A DNA stretch of 64,000 nt from CAG-103 sp963627135 (GTDB lineage Bacteria > Bacillota > Clostridia > Oscillospirales > Oscillospiraceae): the NCBI GenBank assembly GCA_963627135.1, contig CAVFZY010000024.1:1-64000 (forward strand), given 5' to 3'. The notes under the pieces are model-generated. The model worked only from the letters and a program-made list of their open reading frames with translations, was not told the DNA's origin and ran no database searches. The stretch's first letter is position 1, and each line of letters opens with the position of its first letter. Shown piece after piece: positions 7,683 to 16,116 of this stretch. The translations under genes and the position numbers were made by a program.

Positions 7683-7722
7683 ACATACCCCCGCTGCGAG
7701 GAGAGCAGCGGGGGTATGTTCA
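7680..7722. terminator. 18-bp perfect hairpin between convergent genes
   Basis: 7680-7697 pairs perfectly with 7705-7722 around a seven-base loop. The outermost three bases on each side are the stop codons of the two convergent genes (TGA at 7680-7682; TCA, read as TGA on the minus strand, at 7720-7722). There is no long T run. Confidence 0.6.
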
Positions 7723-8436
7723 TGTCTCAAACCGGATGAGCGTGCAGAGTGTGTCCGCGCTGTAGACGCACACAAAGGGGCCGGTGTCCGTCAGCGTATA
7801 TTTGAGCGTGACGAACCCCACGTCCTTGACCGCCTTCGGGTAGACCATGCGAAAGCCCGTGAACACATCGCGCTTCACCGTGTCCGGCAGGGCCTCGAGC
7901 GCGAGGTCGAGATACTTCGTGTTATGTACATGGCCGTTAAAGTCAATGTCGCTGCGGCGCAGGGGCAGCACTTTCTCCCCGTCGAAGGCAGCGGGCGCGC
8001 GCAGGCGCGGCGCAGCGCCCGCAAACACGCCGCGCGCCTCCGGCCGGTAGGACTGGAACCGCGGCTGGTCGATGCGGATGATCTTCTGCGCACGCAGGTC
8101 GAACAAAACGACCCGCGACTCAGCGCGGACGAGCTCCGTGCCGGTTTCGTCCGCGAGCGTATAGTCGCGGAAGATGCGCCCGGTAGGCATACTGTCGCGC
8201 ACCCAGGTCGTGACGCGCAGGGGCGCCTTGCTGTCCGGCCGGCGCACAAGCTGGACGCGCCAATCGGTCAGCACCCAGGTGATGCCGCTGCGGCTGTCCG
8301 CGATTACGTCGTCCCCGGCGGTGTCGGAGTGGCGGCTGGCCGTGTTCTCCAAAATGCGCAGGATTGCTTCATACCCAAATTTGCCGCTGCGGTCGAAATC
8401 GGCGACGCCCGGCTGATACATTTCCGAATAAAACAT
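7720..8436 (-). CDS. acyl-ACP thioesterase
   Basis: A 238-residue double-hotdog enzyme that hydrolyses acyl-acyl-carrier protein, releasing fatty acids in the cytosol. Hotdog 1 begins 'YQPGVADFDRSGKFGYEAIL'; hotdog 2 carries the catalytic Asp-Asn-His set in 'SDIDFNGHVHNTKYLD'. Length and layout match the bacterial FatA/FatB-like family. ATG at 8436 chosen for its ACGGAG eight bases upstream. It lies 32 bases after the Nudix gene on the same strand, so probably co-transcribed. Confidence 0.85.
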   Translation of the reverse strand: MFYSEMYQPGVADFDRSGKFGYEAILRILENTASRHSDTAGDDVIADSRSGITWVLTDWRVQLVRRPDSKAPLRVTTWVRDSMPTGRIFRDYTLADETGTELVRAESRVVLFDLRAQKIIRIDQPRFQSYRPEARGVFAGAAPRLRAPAAFDGEKVLPLRRSDIDFNGHVHNTKYLDLALEALPDTVKRDVFTGFRMVYPKAVKDVGFVTLKYTLTDTGPFVCVYSADTLCTLIRFET

Positions 8437-8468
8437 GATGATCGCTCCGTAATCGTACGTGTATGGGT

Positions 8469-9044
8469 TCAAACGCCCGGCAGACAGCCGTTTGCGAACA
8501 TCCAGCTGTAGGCCAGCGCCCAGGAACCGAAGAGGTCCGTCTCGTGCAGGGCGCGCACCTGCGCGCGCGTGTACCACGCCGACTCGATCTCCTCCATGGG
8601 GTCGGTGCTCGGGCGGAACGTCCCCTCCGCCGTGCCGAAGACGCAGACCGTGCGCTCGTCGCCGATGCCGACCGTACACGCCGCCGGCGGCAGGACGTGC
8701 GTGATGGCGGTCAGGCGCAGGCCGGTCTCCTCGCGCAGCTCACGGCGGGCCGCCTGTTCGGGCGTCTCCCCCGGCTCGATGAGGCCACCGGGCAGACCGT
8801 AAATGCGCTGGCCGAGCTCCATACGAAACTCGTGGATGAGGGCGATGTGCTCGCGCGCGGCATCGGTGAGCACCATGACGACCGCGTCCGTGCGGTGGTG
8901 CTGCAGGTGCTCGAGCGAGTCGATGTTCCGGTCGCGGCTGACCATCTCATACGTGCGCGGGCAGCCGGTGCGGTCGATATAATGCAGGTCGTAACGGTGC
9001 AGGAACGCGCCGCCGCCCTTCTTTTCAATGTCAACAAATTGCAA
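8469..9044 (-). CDS. Nudix hydrolase (ADP-ribose pyrophosphatase-like)
   Basis: A 191-residue enzyme hydrolysing a nucleoside diphosphate linked to another group. The Nudix box is complete: 'GGLIEPGETPEQAARRELRE' followed by ETG, giving the Mg-binding REXXEE helix. The preceding beta region 'IALIHEFRMELGQRIYGLPG' is typical of ADP-ribose pyrophosphatases. Starts at TTG, with GAGAGG nine bases upstream. A promoter candidate (TTGTAG, 17 bases, TATCCT) lies just upstream. Confidence 0.82.
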   Translation of the reverse strand: MQFVDIEKKGGGAFLHRYDLHYIDRTGCPRTYEMVSRDRNIDSLEHLQHHRTDAVVMVLTDAAREHIALIHEFRMELGQRIYGLPGGLIEPGETPEQAARRELREETGLRLTAITHVLPPAACTVGIGDERTVCVFGTAEGTFRPSTDPMEEIESAWYTRAQVRALHETDLFGSWALAYSWMFANGCLPGV

Positions 9045-9150
9045 TGGTGGTCGCCTCTCTGGTCATGATAGCTTAGGATACCACGTTTTGCCCCGGTCTA
9101 CAACCGGAAATGACGGTGTCGGCAGCTTTTGTGCCGCAGCACACACCTTT

Positions 9151-9195
9151 TACAAAAACAGAGCAGCCGCTGTCTTTTGGCAGCGGCTGCTCTGT
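9151..9195 (-). terminator. terminator of the glycosidase gene
   Basis: Perfect 15-bp stem (9158-9172 with 9181-9195), eight-base loop, then TTTTTG on the minus strand. Confidence 0.85.
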
Positions 9196-9285
9196 TGGGG
9201 GAAGAAAGAAAGGGGGGATGCGGAGCGGGCCGGACGACCGCGCCCAATTTGAAGATACCACACCTTTCTTAAAATACCGTGAGAA

Positions 9286-10494
9286 TCAATCGCTTTCCGG
9301 CAGCGGCACGATGCCGTGCGCGAGCTTGAGCTGCAGCACACGCAGTACGCTCTCATCGAGTGCCGCCTGCGTGAGCGTGCCGTCCGCGAGCGCCTGCTCC
9401 ACAGCCGCGACCGCGCCGGGCACGTCGCTGATCTCGAGCAGCATGTCGTTGCCGGCGGCGAGGGCGAGCACGGCCTTCTCCCCGTCGGTGTACTGCGCGA
9501 GGGCCTGCATCTGCAGCCCGTCCGTGACGATGACGCCGCGGAAGCCCAGGTCGTAGCGCAGCAGATTCGTGACGATCTTATGCGAGAGGGATGCGGGCAC
9601 ATCGTCCATCGTCGGCACGGTCAGGTGGCCGACCATGACCATGTCCGCCCCGGCGGCGATGCCGGAAACGAATGGCTTGAGGTCCTCCTGCCGGAGCTGC
9701 GGGAGCGTCTTGTCGACCGTGGCGGCGCCGTTGTGCGAGTCTGCGGCCGTGCTGCCGTGGCCGGGAAAATGCTTCAGGCAGCAGATGACCCCGGCGTCGC
9801 GAAAGCCGCTCACGGCGGCGGCGACAAGCGTGGCTGCTTCATCATAATCATCGCTGTAGGCACGGTCGCCGATGGCGTTGCTCTGCTTGTTCGTCCAGAC
9901 GTCGGCCACGGGCGCGAAGTCCGTGTTGAAGCCGTAGGCCGCGATGTCGTGCGCGAGGGTCTGGGCATTGTCATACGCGCCCTGCGTGCCGAGGCTGCGG
10001 TAGCTGTACATGCTGTTTAATTTCGTCGTGCCGACGGTGTTCATCAGGCGCGCGACGCGGCCGCCCTCCTCGTCCACGGTAACGAGCGGGGCCGTAGCAC
10101 AGGCTGCCGAGAGCGCGGACGTGAGCGCCGCGAGCTGCTCGCCGGAGGTCATGTTGCCCGCCGAGAGCAGAAAGCCGCCGACGGGATAGTCCCGCAGCGC
10201 GGCGGCAAGGTCGTCCGTCATGGCCGTGACGGCGCCGCCGTCCGTGAGCACCTCTGGGTGCACGATGAGCAGCTGGCAGATCTTCTCGCGCGTGGTCATG
10301 CCGTCGAGCAGCGTCTGCGCCGCGTCCTTGCGCACGGCGGCGGACGTGCGGGGCGTGGGCTCCGGCTGCGCGGCGGTCTGCCCGCGGTGGACACACACGA
10401 CCGCGAGCAGCACCGCCAGCGCCGCGAGCACGAGCAGGTAGACGGCCGCGCGCCAATTTCGCTTTAAAGTTTTCCAAAATGCATTCCAACTCAT
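9286..10494 (-). CDS. family 3 beta-N-acetylhexosaminidase (NagZ-like), membrane-anchored
   Basis: A 402-residue GH3 enzyme that removes N-acetylglucosamine from peptidoglycan fragments. A signal-anchor helix spans residues ~17-35 ('VYLLVLAALAVLLAVVCV'), so it acts outside the membrane. Motifs: 'VDEEGGRVARL', the Asp-His dyad loop 'KHFPGHGS', and the nucleophile aspartate in 'GVIVTDGLQM'. Length fits Gram-positive NagZ without the extra C-terminal domain. The ribosome site is weak (TGGAATC). It is monocistronic with a strong terminator. Confidence 0.87.
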   Translation of the reverse strand: MSWNAFWKTLKRNWRAAVYLLVLAALAVLLAVVCVHRGQTAAQPEPTPRTSAAVRKDAAQTLLDGMTTREKICQLLIVHPEVLTDGGAVTAMTDDLAAALRDYPVGGFLLSAGNMTSGEQLAALTSALSAACATAPLVTVDEEGGRVARLMNTVGTTKLNSMYSYRSLGTQGAYDNAQTLAHDIAAYGFNTDFAPVADVWTNKQSNAIGDRAYSDDYDEAATLVAAAVSGFRDAGVICCLKHFPGHGSTAADSHNGAATVDKTLPQLRQEDLKPFVSGIAAGADMVMVGHLTVPTMDDVPASLSHKIVTNLLRYDLGFRGVIVTDGLQMQALAQYTDGEKAVLALAAGNDMLLEISDVPGAVAAVEQALADGTLTQAALDESVLRVLQLKLAHGIVPLPESD

Positions 10495-10553
10495 GATTCC
10501 AGTTTACCGCAGCAGCGGCGAAAACGCAACCACATCCCATCGACGCGGCAGAC

Positions 10554-10582
10554 TTGTTTCGTTCACAATTTCGTGCTATAAT
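10554..10582 (+). promoter_or_regulatory. sigma-A promoter of the COG0523 pair
   Basis: TTGTTT (10554-10559), 17 bases, perfect TATAAT (10577-10582) with an extended TG at 10574-10575. No clear Zur-type palindrome was seen. Confidence 0.75.
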
Positions 10583-10634
10583 AATAGACAAAATTTCGGG
10601 AGCGCGTGCCCCCAGACAGGAAGTGCTTTCTTTT

Positions 10635-11738
10635 ATGACAAAAATTGATATTTTCTCCGGTTTTCTCGGTGCCGGCAAGACCACGCTCATCAAAAAGCTG
10701 ATCGCCGAGGCCTACACGGGCGAAAAGATCGTGCTAATCGAAAACGAGTTCGGTGAGATCGCCATCGACGGCGGCTTCCTCAAGGACTCCGGCGTACAGA
10801 TCAACGAGATGAACTCCGGCTGCATCTGCTGCAGCCTCGTGGGCGACTTTGCCGACGCGCTGCAGAAAGTGCTCGAGCAGTTCCACCCCGACCGCATCCT
10901 CATCGAGCCCTCGGGCGTCGGCAAGCTGAGCGACGTCATCCGCGCCGTGCAGGGCGTGCAGTCCGACGAACTGGTGCTCAACGGCTTCACGACCGTGGTC
11001 GACGCCAACAAGTGCAAGATGTACATGAAGAACTTCGGCGAGTTTTTCAACAACCAGGTCGAGAACGCGAGCGCCATCATCCTCTCGCGCACCGAGGGCA
11101 TCCGCCCCGAGAAGCTCGACGCCGCCGTAGCGCTGCTGCGCGAGAAGAACCCGACCGCCACGATCGTGACCACGCCGTGGACGGAGCTCGACGGCAAGCA
11201 GATCCTCGAGACGATGGAGCGGCGCGACACGCTGTCCGCCGAGCTGGAGCACCTTAAGGCCGAGGCCGCCGAGGACGAGCACGAGCACCATCATCATCAC
11301 GATGACGACGTGGGCGAGCACGAATGCTGCTGCGGCCACCACCATCACCACGACGACGATGATGACGGTGACGATGACCACGACCACGAGCATCATCATG
11401 ACCATGATCATGACGAGCACGACCACTGCTGCGGCCATCACCACCATCACCACCACGCAGACGAGGTGTTCACGAGCTGGGGCACCGAGACGCCGCGCAA
11501 ATACACCGACGACGAGATCCGCACCGCGCTCGACGCGCTCATCCACGAGCACCGCTACGGCGTCGTGCTGCGCGCCAAGGGCATCGTGCCCGCGACCGAC
11601 GGCGGCTGGATTCACTTTGACTACGTGCCCGGCGAGTCCGACGTCCGCCGCGGCAGCGCACAGGTCACCGGCCGCGTGTGCGTGATCGGGTCGCACCTGG
11701 CCGAGGATGCACTGAAGGAGCTGTTCCACATTGGCTGA
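10635..11738 (+). CDS. COG0523 metal-chaperone GTPase with long His/Asp-rich segment
   Basis: A 367-residue CobW/ZNG1-family GTPase. Walker A 'GFLGAGKTT' is at residues 9-17, and the metal-binding 'GCICCS' motif at ~62-67. A CobW C-terminal domain fills the last ~80 residues. Between the domains, residues ~214-276 are almost only His, Asp and Glu with two CC/CCCG clusters, a probable high-capacity metal store or loader (Zn, Ni or Co). Family members hand metal to target enzymes under starvation. ATG at 10635 follows AGGAAGTG at a long spacing. The next gene overlaps it by eight bases and is translationally coupled. Confidence 0.88.
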   Translation: MTKIDIFSGFLGAGKTTLIKKLIAEAYTGEKIVLIENEFGEIAIDGGFLKDSGVQINEMNSGCICCSLVGDFADALQKVLEQFHPDRILIEPSGVGKLSDVIRAVQGVQSDELVLNGFTTVVDANKCKMYMKNFGEFFNNQVENASAIILSRTEGIRPEKLDAAVALLREKNPTATIVTTPWTELDGKQILETMERRDTLSAELEHLKAEAAEDEHEHHHHHDDDVGEHECCCGHHHHHDDDDDGDDDHDHEHHHDHDHDEHDHCCGHHHHHHHADEVFTSWGTETPRKYTDDEIRTALDALIHEHRYGVVLRAKGIVPATDGGWIHFDYVPGESDVRRGSAQVTGRVCVIGSHLAEDALKELFHIG

Positions 11739-12696
11739 CACGAAACAGCAGGTGCCGGATCTGCCGGTGTACCTGTTCACCGGCTTTCTGGAGGCCGGCA
11801 AGACGAAATTCATTCAGGAGACACTCGAGGACAACCGCTTTCATAAGGGCGAACGCACGCTGCTGCTGCTGTGCGAAGAGGGCGAGGAAGTCTACGAGCC
11901 GGACAAGTTCTGCGCCAGCAACGTCTTTGTGCGCACCATCGACGAGGAGTCTGAGCTCACCGTCTCGCACCTGAAGGCGCTGCAGGACGAGATCCAGCCC
12001 GAGCGCGTGCTCGTGGAGTTTAACGGTATGTGGATGCTCGACTCGCTCTACGGCAACCTGCCGGAGGGCTGGGCCGTGGCGCAGGAATTCCTGTTTTGCG
12101 ATGCGACGTCGTTTTTGAGCTACAACGCGAACATGCGCCAGCTCACGGTGGACAAGCTCAAGAGCGCCGAGCTCGTCGTGCTCAACCGCTACAACGACAG
12201 CATGGACCGTATGGAGATGCACCGCATCATCCGCGCCATCTCCCGCCGGTGCGACATCGCGTATGAATACACGGACGGCAAGGTCGTGTACGACGACATC
12301 GAGGACCCGCTGCCGTTCGACCTCGACGCCCCGGTCGTCGAGATCGAGGATCGCGACTTCGCCATCTGGTACCGCGATATGTCCGAGGAGCCGAAGAAGT
12401 ACGACGGCAAGACCATCGAGGTCAAGTGCCGCTGCCTCGTGCGCAAGAACGTGCCAAAGGGCTGCTTCATCGCCGGGCGGCACGTCATGACCTGCTGTGT
12501 GCAGGACATTCAGTTCGCGGGCATCATCTGCGTGTGGGATCACGCCGACGAGATCCGCAACGACGAGTGGGCCATCATCACGGCCCGGCTGGACTACAAG
12601 TTCCACCGCGCCTACGGCCGCAAGGGCCCCGTGTTCACGGTGCTGGCCGTACAGGAGGTCGAAAAGCCGGAGGAACCGGTGGCCACGTTCTATTAA
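11731..12696 (+). CDS. CobW-like GTPase fused to a DUF1980-like domain
   Basis: A 321-residue protein. The N-terminal half is CobW-like with Walker A 'GFLEAGKTKF' and 'LNRYND' in the G4 position; it lacks the CXCC motif of its upstream paralogue. The C-terminal half (~205-310) resembles the DUF1980/YcgQ family: 'IEVKCRCLVRKNVPKGCFIA' then 'RHVMTCCVQDIQFAG'. YcgQ-type proteins are linked to zinc handling, so a metal role is inferred. TTG start with AAGGAG ten bases upstream, overlapping the previous gene by eight bases. Confidence 0.75.
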   Translation: MADTKQQVPDLPVYLFTGFLEAGKTKFIQETLEDNRFHKGERTLLLLCEEGEEVYEPDKFCASNVFVRTIDEESELTVSHLKALQDEIQPERVLVEFNGMWMLDSLYGNLPEGWAVAQEFLFCDATSFLSYNANMRQLTVDKLKSAELVVLNRYNDSMDRMEMHRIIRAISRRCDIAYEYTDGKVVYDDIEDPLPFDLDAPVVEIEDRDFAIWYRDMSEEPKKYDGKTIEVKCRCLVRKNVPKGCFIAGRHVMTCCVQDIQFAGIICVWDHADEIRNDEWAIITARLDYKFHRAYGRKGPVFTVLAVQEVEKPEEPVATFY

Positions 12697-12709
12697 GTGC
12701 ACAAGTGCA

Positions 12710-12742
12710 AAAAATCAGCCGCCCGACGGGCGGCTGATTTTT
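12710..12742. terminator. bidirectional terminator
   Basis: Near-perfect palindrome 12712-12725/12727-12740 flanked by an A run on the left and a T run on the right; it serves both convergent operons. Confidence 0.85.
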
Positions 12743-12754
12743 CTTTGCCGGGAT

Positions 12755-13573
12755 TCAGTTTTCCGGATCCTCGGCCGTGGACAGCAGGACGCGGTCGTTA
12801 TCAAAGGCCTCGCCCGCCTTGGCAGCAAAGGCATCGAGCAGGCCCTGCACGGTCATGCCCGCGCGCTCCGGGCCGGAGACATCGAGCACGATGCGGCCGG
12901 CATCCATCATGAGCGTGCGCGTGCCGAGCTCGAGCGCCTGATGCATGTTGTGCGTGATCATGAGGCAGGAGATGCTGCGCTCCGACACGACGCTGCGCGT
13001 GAGCGCGAGCACCTTGTCGGCCGTGACGGGGTCGAGCGCGGCCGTGTGCTCGTCGAGCAGCAGCAGCTCGGGCGTGACCATGGTGGCCATGAGCAGCGTC
13101 AGCGCCTGGCGCTGGCCACCGGAGAGCAGGCCGACAGGCGTGTTCATACGGTCCTCCAGCCCCATGTCGAGCTGGGCGAGCGCGTCGCGGAAAAAGTCGC
13201 GGTCGCGGCGGCTCACGCGGCGGAAGAGCACATGCCGGTCCGAAGAGCGCAGGTAGGCCACGGCGAGGTTTTCCTCGATGGTCATGTGCGGCGCGGTGCC
13301 CTTGAGCGGGTCCTGGAACAGGTGGCCGATGCGGCGGCTGCGCTTGTGCGACGGCAGGAACGTGATGTCCCGCCCGTCGAGCATGATGGTGCCGTTATCG
13401 GCATAGAACACACCGGCGATGGCATTGAAGAGCGTGCTCTTGCCGGCGCCGTTGGAGCCGACGATGGTGGCAAACTCCCCATCGGCCAGCCGGAGCGAGA
13501 GATCGGAAATAGCGCGCTTCTCGTTGACGGTGCCGGCATTGAACGTCTTGGAAATGTGGGAAACTTCAAGCAT
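12755..13573 (-). CDS. ABC transporter ATP-binding protein of the Trp-type importer
   Basis: A 272-residue ATPase: Walker A 'GSNGAGKST', Q-loop 'FQDPLKGT', signature 'LSGGQRQALTLLMA', Walker B 'LLLLDEHTAALDP', switch His 'MITHNM'. It energises the permease at 13566-14498; the start (13573) overlaps that gene by eight bases. ATPases of this subfamily accompany PF04392-type binding proteins. Under the Trp T-box, so likely trpZ-like. The frame is open upstream to 13645, but ATG 13573 gives the normal N-terminus 'MLEVSHISKTF'. Confidence 0.88.
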   Translation of the reverse strand: MLEVSHISKTFNAGTVNEKRAISDLSLRLADGEFATIVGSNGAGKSTLFNAIAGVFYADNGTIMLDGRDITFLPSHKRSRRIGHLFQDPLKGTAPHMTIEENLAVAYLRSSDRHVLFRRVSRRDRDFFRDALAQLDMGLEDRMNTPVGLLSGGQRQALTLLMATMVTPELLLLDEHTAALDPVTADKVLALTRSVVSERSISCLMITHNMHQALELGTRTLMMDAGRIVLDVSGPERAGMTVQGLLDAFAAKAGEAFDNDRVLLSTAEDPEN

Positions 13574-14498
13574 CGGTCTCGTCCCCCTTTCCGGACAGGG
13601 TGCGCAGCTTGCGGGCGTTGGACTTGATCTTCGCCAGATGGACATAGTCCTTCATGTTCGGCGCGGCGATGGCGACGGCCACGATGACGGCGGACACGAG
13701 CTTGAAATACTCGGCCGAGATGTTCAGCCGCAGCGCCAGCGCGATAATGAAGCGGTAGACGATGCTGCCGAGCACGACACAGACGACGCGCTTGCCCACG
13801 CCGCTGCGGTGACCGGCAAAGACCTCGCCGATGATGAGGCTCGCCAGTGCGATCGTGACCATGCCGGTGCCAAGGTTGATGTCACAAAACTTGTTATACT
13901 CCCCGATCAGGCAGCCGGACAGCGCCGTGAGGGCGTTGGCCAGACACAGGCCGATCGTGATGGTGGCTTTCGGGTTGATGGAGGAAGCGCTGACCATATC
14001 GAGACTGTCGCCCGTGGCGCGGATGGACAGGCCGAGCGACGTGCCGAAAAAGCGGATGAGCACAATCACGATGACCGCCGCGATGAGCGCGAGCAGGATC
14101 AGCCGGCTCCACTGCCCGCCGACAAGGCCCTTGAAGAGCGAGAATACCGTGTCACGGCCGGTGATGGACACGTTGGACGAAAAGCCCATGACCGCAAGGT
14201 TGATCGTGTAAAGGCCGGTGTTCGAGATGATGCCGGCGAGGATGCTCTCGACGCCGAGGCGCGTCTGCAAAAAGGCTGTGATGTAGCCCGAGAGCATACC
14301 CGCCGCCATGGCCGCGAACAGCGCAAGGATCGGGTGGCCGGCGATGGTGAGCATGGCGCCCACGGCGCAGCCGAGCGTGAAGCAGCCGTCCGTGGAGAGG
14401 TCGGCGATATTCAGGATGGAAAAGCTGATGAACAGCGCCAGCGCAACGAGGCCGTAAATGAGGCCGACCTCGAGCGCCGTCTGCAAAACGGTCAGCAT
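13566..14498 (-). CDS. ABC transporter permease of the Trp-type importer
   Basis: A 310-residue membrane protein of the branched-chain/PF02653-like permease family, with about eight to nine hydrophobic helices starting at 'LIYGLVALALFISFSILNIA'. Conserved loop 'DLSTDGCFTLG' near residue 35. It forms the channel for the binding protein encoded upstream at 14529-15572. GGAGGGAGCTCC precedes the ATG. Family and position match the permease predicted as a tryptophan/tyrosine transporter subunit in Firmicutes; specificity is inferred from the T-box. Confidence 0.87.
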   Translation of the reverse strand: MLTVLQTALEVGLIYGLVALALFISFSILNIADLSTDGCFTLGCAVGAMLTIAGHPILALFAAMAAGMLSGYITAFLQTRLGVESILAGIISNTGLYTINLAVMGFSSNVSITGRDTVFSLFKGLVGGQWSRLILLALIAAVIVIVLIRFFGTSLGLSIRATGDSLDMVSASSINPKATITIGLCLANALTALSGCLIGEYNKFCDINLGTGMVTIALASLIIGEVFAGHRSGVGKRVVCVVLGSIVYRFIIALALRLNISAEYFKLVSAVIVAVAIAAPNMKDYVHLAKIKSNARKLRTLSGKGDETDA

Positions 14499-14528
14499 GG
14501 AGCTCCCTCCTTCGGGATGTCAGATCAA

Positions 14529-15572
14529 TTAGTCAAAATCCTGCTGCGTGGTCGTCTCGAGCACGGAGCTGCACTTGCCTTCAAACGCGCTGCGCACGGC
14601 GGTGATGTCATAGCCGAGGGCAGCGCAGCTTTCGGTGTTGATCATGGCGATGCCGTTATCGAACGTGGTCACAGGCAGCGTGGCGGGGTCCTTGCCGTCG
14701 ACCAGAACCTGCACGACCATGTCGGCCGTGATGGTGCCGAGCTTGGTGTAATCCACGCCGTAGCCGACGAACGCACCGTTGAGGGCGAAGGAGTCCGCGC
14801 CGCAGTACTGCGGGATCTTGGCGTTGAGGAACTTCTCGTAGATGGCGAGCTCGGCGGTCATGATGGTGTTATCGGTCGGGGTGAAGACGGCGTCGACCTT
14901 CTCGGCGATGAGCGCGTCAACTGCAGAGGTGACTTCATCGGTAGTGGTACCGGTCTTTTCCACATAGCGGATATTCTTGCTGTCGAGGTAGGCCTTCGCG
15001 TCCTCGATGGCCTGCTTGGAGGAGTCCTCGCTCTTGGAGTAGAGCAGGCCGACGGTCTTGGTGTCCGGGTTCTGGGCGAGCATCAGGTCGAGCAGGCCCT
15101 TGGTGTTGAGCGCGTCGCTCGTGCCGGTGATGCGGCCGCCGGGCGCGTCGAGCGACTCGACGATGCCGGCGCCGACAGGATCCGTCACAGCGGAGAAGAC
15201 GATGGGGATCTCGGTGTCCTCGGTGGCGGACTGCATGATCTTCACGGCCGGGGTCGCGATCGGGACGATGAGGTCCACGCCCTTGCTGACGAGCTCGGCG
15301 CCGATCTGGTTGAGCGTCGTGCCGTCTGCCTGGCCGTTGTAGAGCGTGTAGTCAAAGGTCACGCCCAGCTCCACGGCCTTGGCATCGAGCTCGGCCTCGA
15401 TAGCTGCCTCGATCTGGTTGAGGGACGCATCGTCCACATACTGCACGATGCCGACCTTGTAGGTCTTGCCATCGGCCTTATTGTCCTCGGTCTTGCTGCC
15501 GCAGGCGGACAGGCCTATGAGCGCGGTGACGGCGAGCACGCCGCCGACGATCTTCTGAAAAGTCTGATTCAT
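14529..15572 (-). CDS. ABC transporter substrate-binding lipoprotein, probable tryptophan
   Basis: A 347-residue secreted lipoprotein: lipobox 'LIGLSAC' near residue 24, then a PF04392-type periplasmic fold ('YKVGIVQYVDDASLNQ', 'DLIVPIATPAVKIMQSA', 'IPIVFSAVTDPVGAGIV'). It captures the substrate and delivers it to the permease. AAGGAG lies eight bases before the ATG. It is the first gene behind the T-box leader, and its expression should rise when charged tRNA-Trp is scarce. Confidence 0.88.
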   Translation of the reverse strand: MNQTFQKIVGGVLAVTALIGLSACGSKTEDNKADGKTYKVGIVQYVDDASLNQIEAAIEAELDAKAVELGVTFDYTLYNGQADGTTLNQIGAELVSKGVDLIVPIATPAVKIMQSATEDTEIPIVFSAVTDPVGAGIVESLDAPGGRITGTSDALNTKGLLDLMLAQNPDTKTVGLLYSKSEDSSKQAIEDAKAYLDSKNIRYVEKTGTTTDEVTSAVDALIAEKVDAVFTPTDNTIMTAELAIYEKFLNAKIPQYCGADSFALNGAFVGYGVDYTKLGTITADMVVQVLVDGKDPATLPVTTFDNGIAMINTESCAALGYDITAVRSAFEGKCSSVLETTTQQDFD

Positions 15573-15708
15573 GATTGTTTCTCCTTCTATTGAAAAGTGA
15601 TGGTTTTTTAAGCGATTCGGATACGGTCTGACGAGGCAAAAATTCTCCGGCCGCCACGCCATCGTCTGGTTCTGCACATATGCATCCCTCCTGCGGTGAT
15701 TTGCGCAA

Positions 15709-15990
15709 TAAAAAAAGCCTCGTCCACGAAACGGTTTCCTCCGTTTCATGGGACAAGACTGTAACTCCTGCGGTGCCACCCATGTTGGCGCTCATGCGCC
15801 CACTTTGCACGTACGATCATACGCTCCGCCGGATAACGGCCGCGGCCACCGTCGCCCCTCATGCTGCTGCAATCGGTTTGCCCTCGCGAGTCCATTCGCC
15901 ATTCGTCCGCTGCAGCGCTTCCACCGCCCGCTGCTCTCTGAAAGCTTCGTAAATGGGTACTCCTCTCGGTCATCGGTTTGTCGATGGTGC
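15709..15990 (-). promoter_or_regulatory. T-box riboswitch, tryptophan (UGG) specifier
   Basis: Minus-strand leader with the full T-box layout. The stem I specifier loop is bounded by CCATT/AATGG and GAG/CTC helices; it carries an AGGAGTA side and, opposite, UGG followed by A (15894-15891). The T-box core GGTGGCACCGCAGG is at 15780-15767; its UGGC bulge would pair with an acceptor end GCCA, matching the G73 discriminator of bacterial tRNA-Trp. A terminator hairpin (15757-15718) with seven T residues (15716-15710) follows. It controls the ABC importer downstream by transcription antitermination. Confidence 0.93.
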
Positions 15991-15991
15991 T

Positions 15992-16020
15992 ACTCTACCA
16001 CTTACCGCGCCGGATTGCAA
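15992..16020 (-). promoter_or_regulatory. promoter of the T-box transcript
   Basis: Minus strand TTGCAA (16020-16015), 17 bases, TAGAGT (15997-15992), placing the transcription start just before the T-box stem I. Confidence 0.6.
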
Positions 16021-16075
16021 GCCCCATTCTCACAAATCTGCACAATTTTTTTGCGCAGCTTTTTACGCTTTGACG

Positions 16076-16105
16076 AAAAACGTCCCTGACCGGCGGTCAG
16101 GGACG
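16076..16105 (-). terminator. terminator of the phosphodiester glycosidase gene
   Basis: Stem 16081-16091 with 16095-16105, followed by TTTTT on the minus strand. Confidence 0.85.
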
Positions 16106-16116
16106 TTGCGGATGGC

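Noticed and set aside
11278..11460. Low-complexity CAC/GAC DNA as a repeat artefact
   Set aside because: The frame stays open through it, codons vary, and His-rich inserts at this position are typical of COG0523 proteins.
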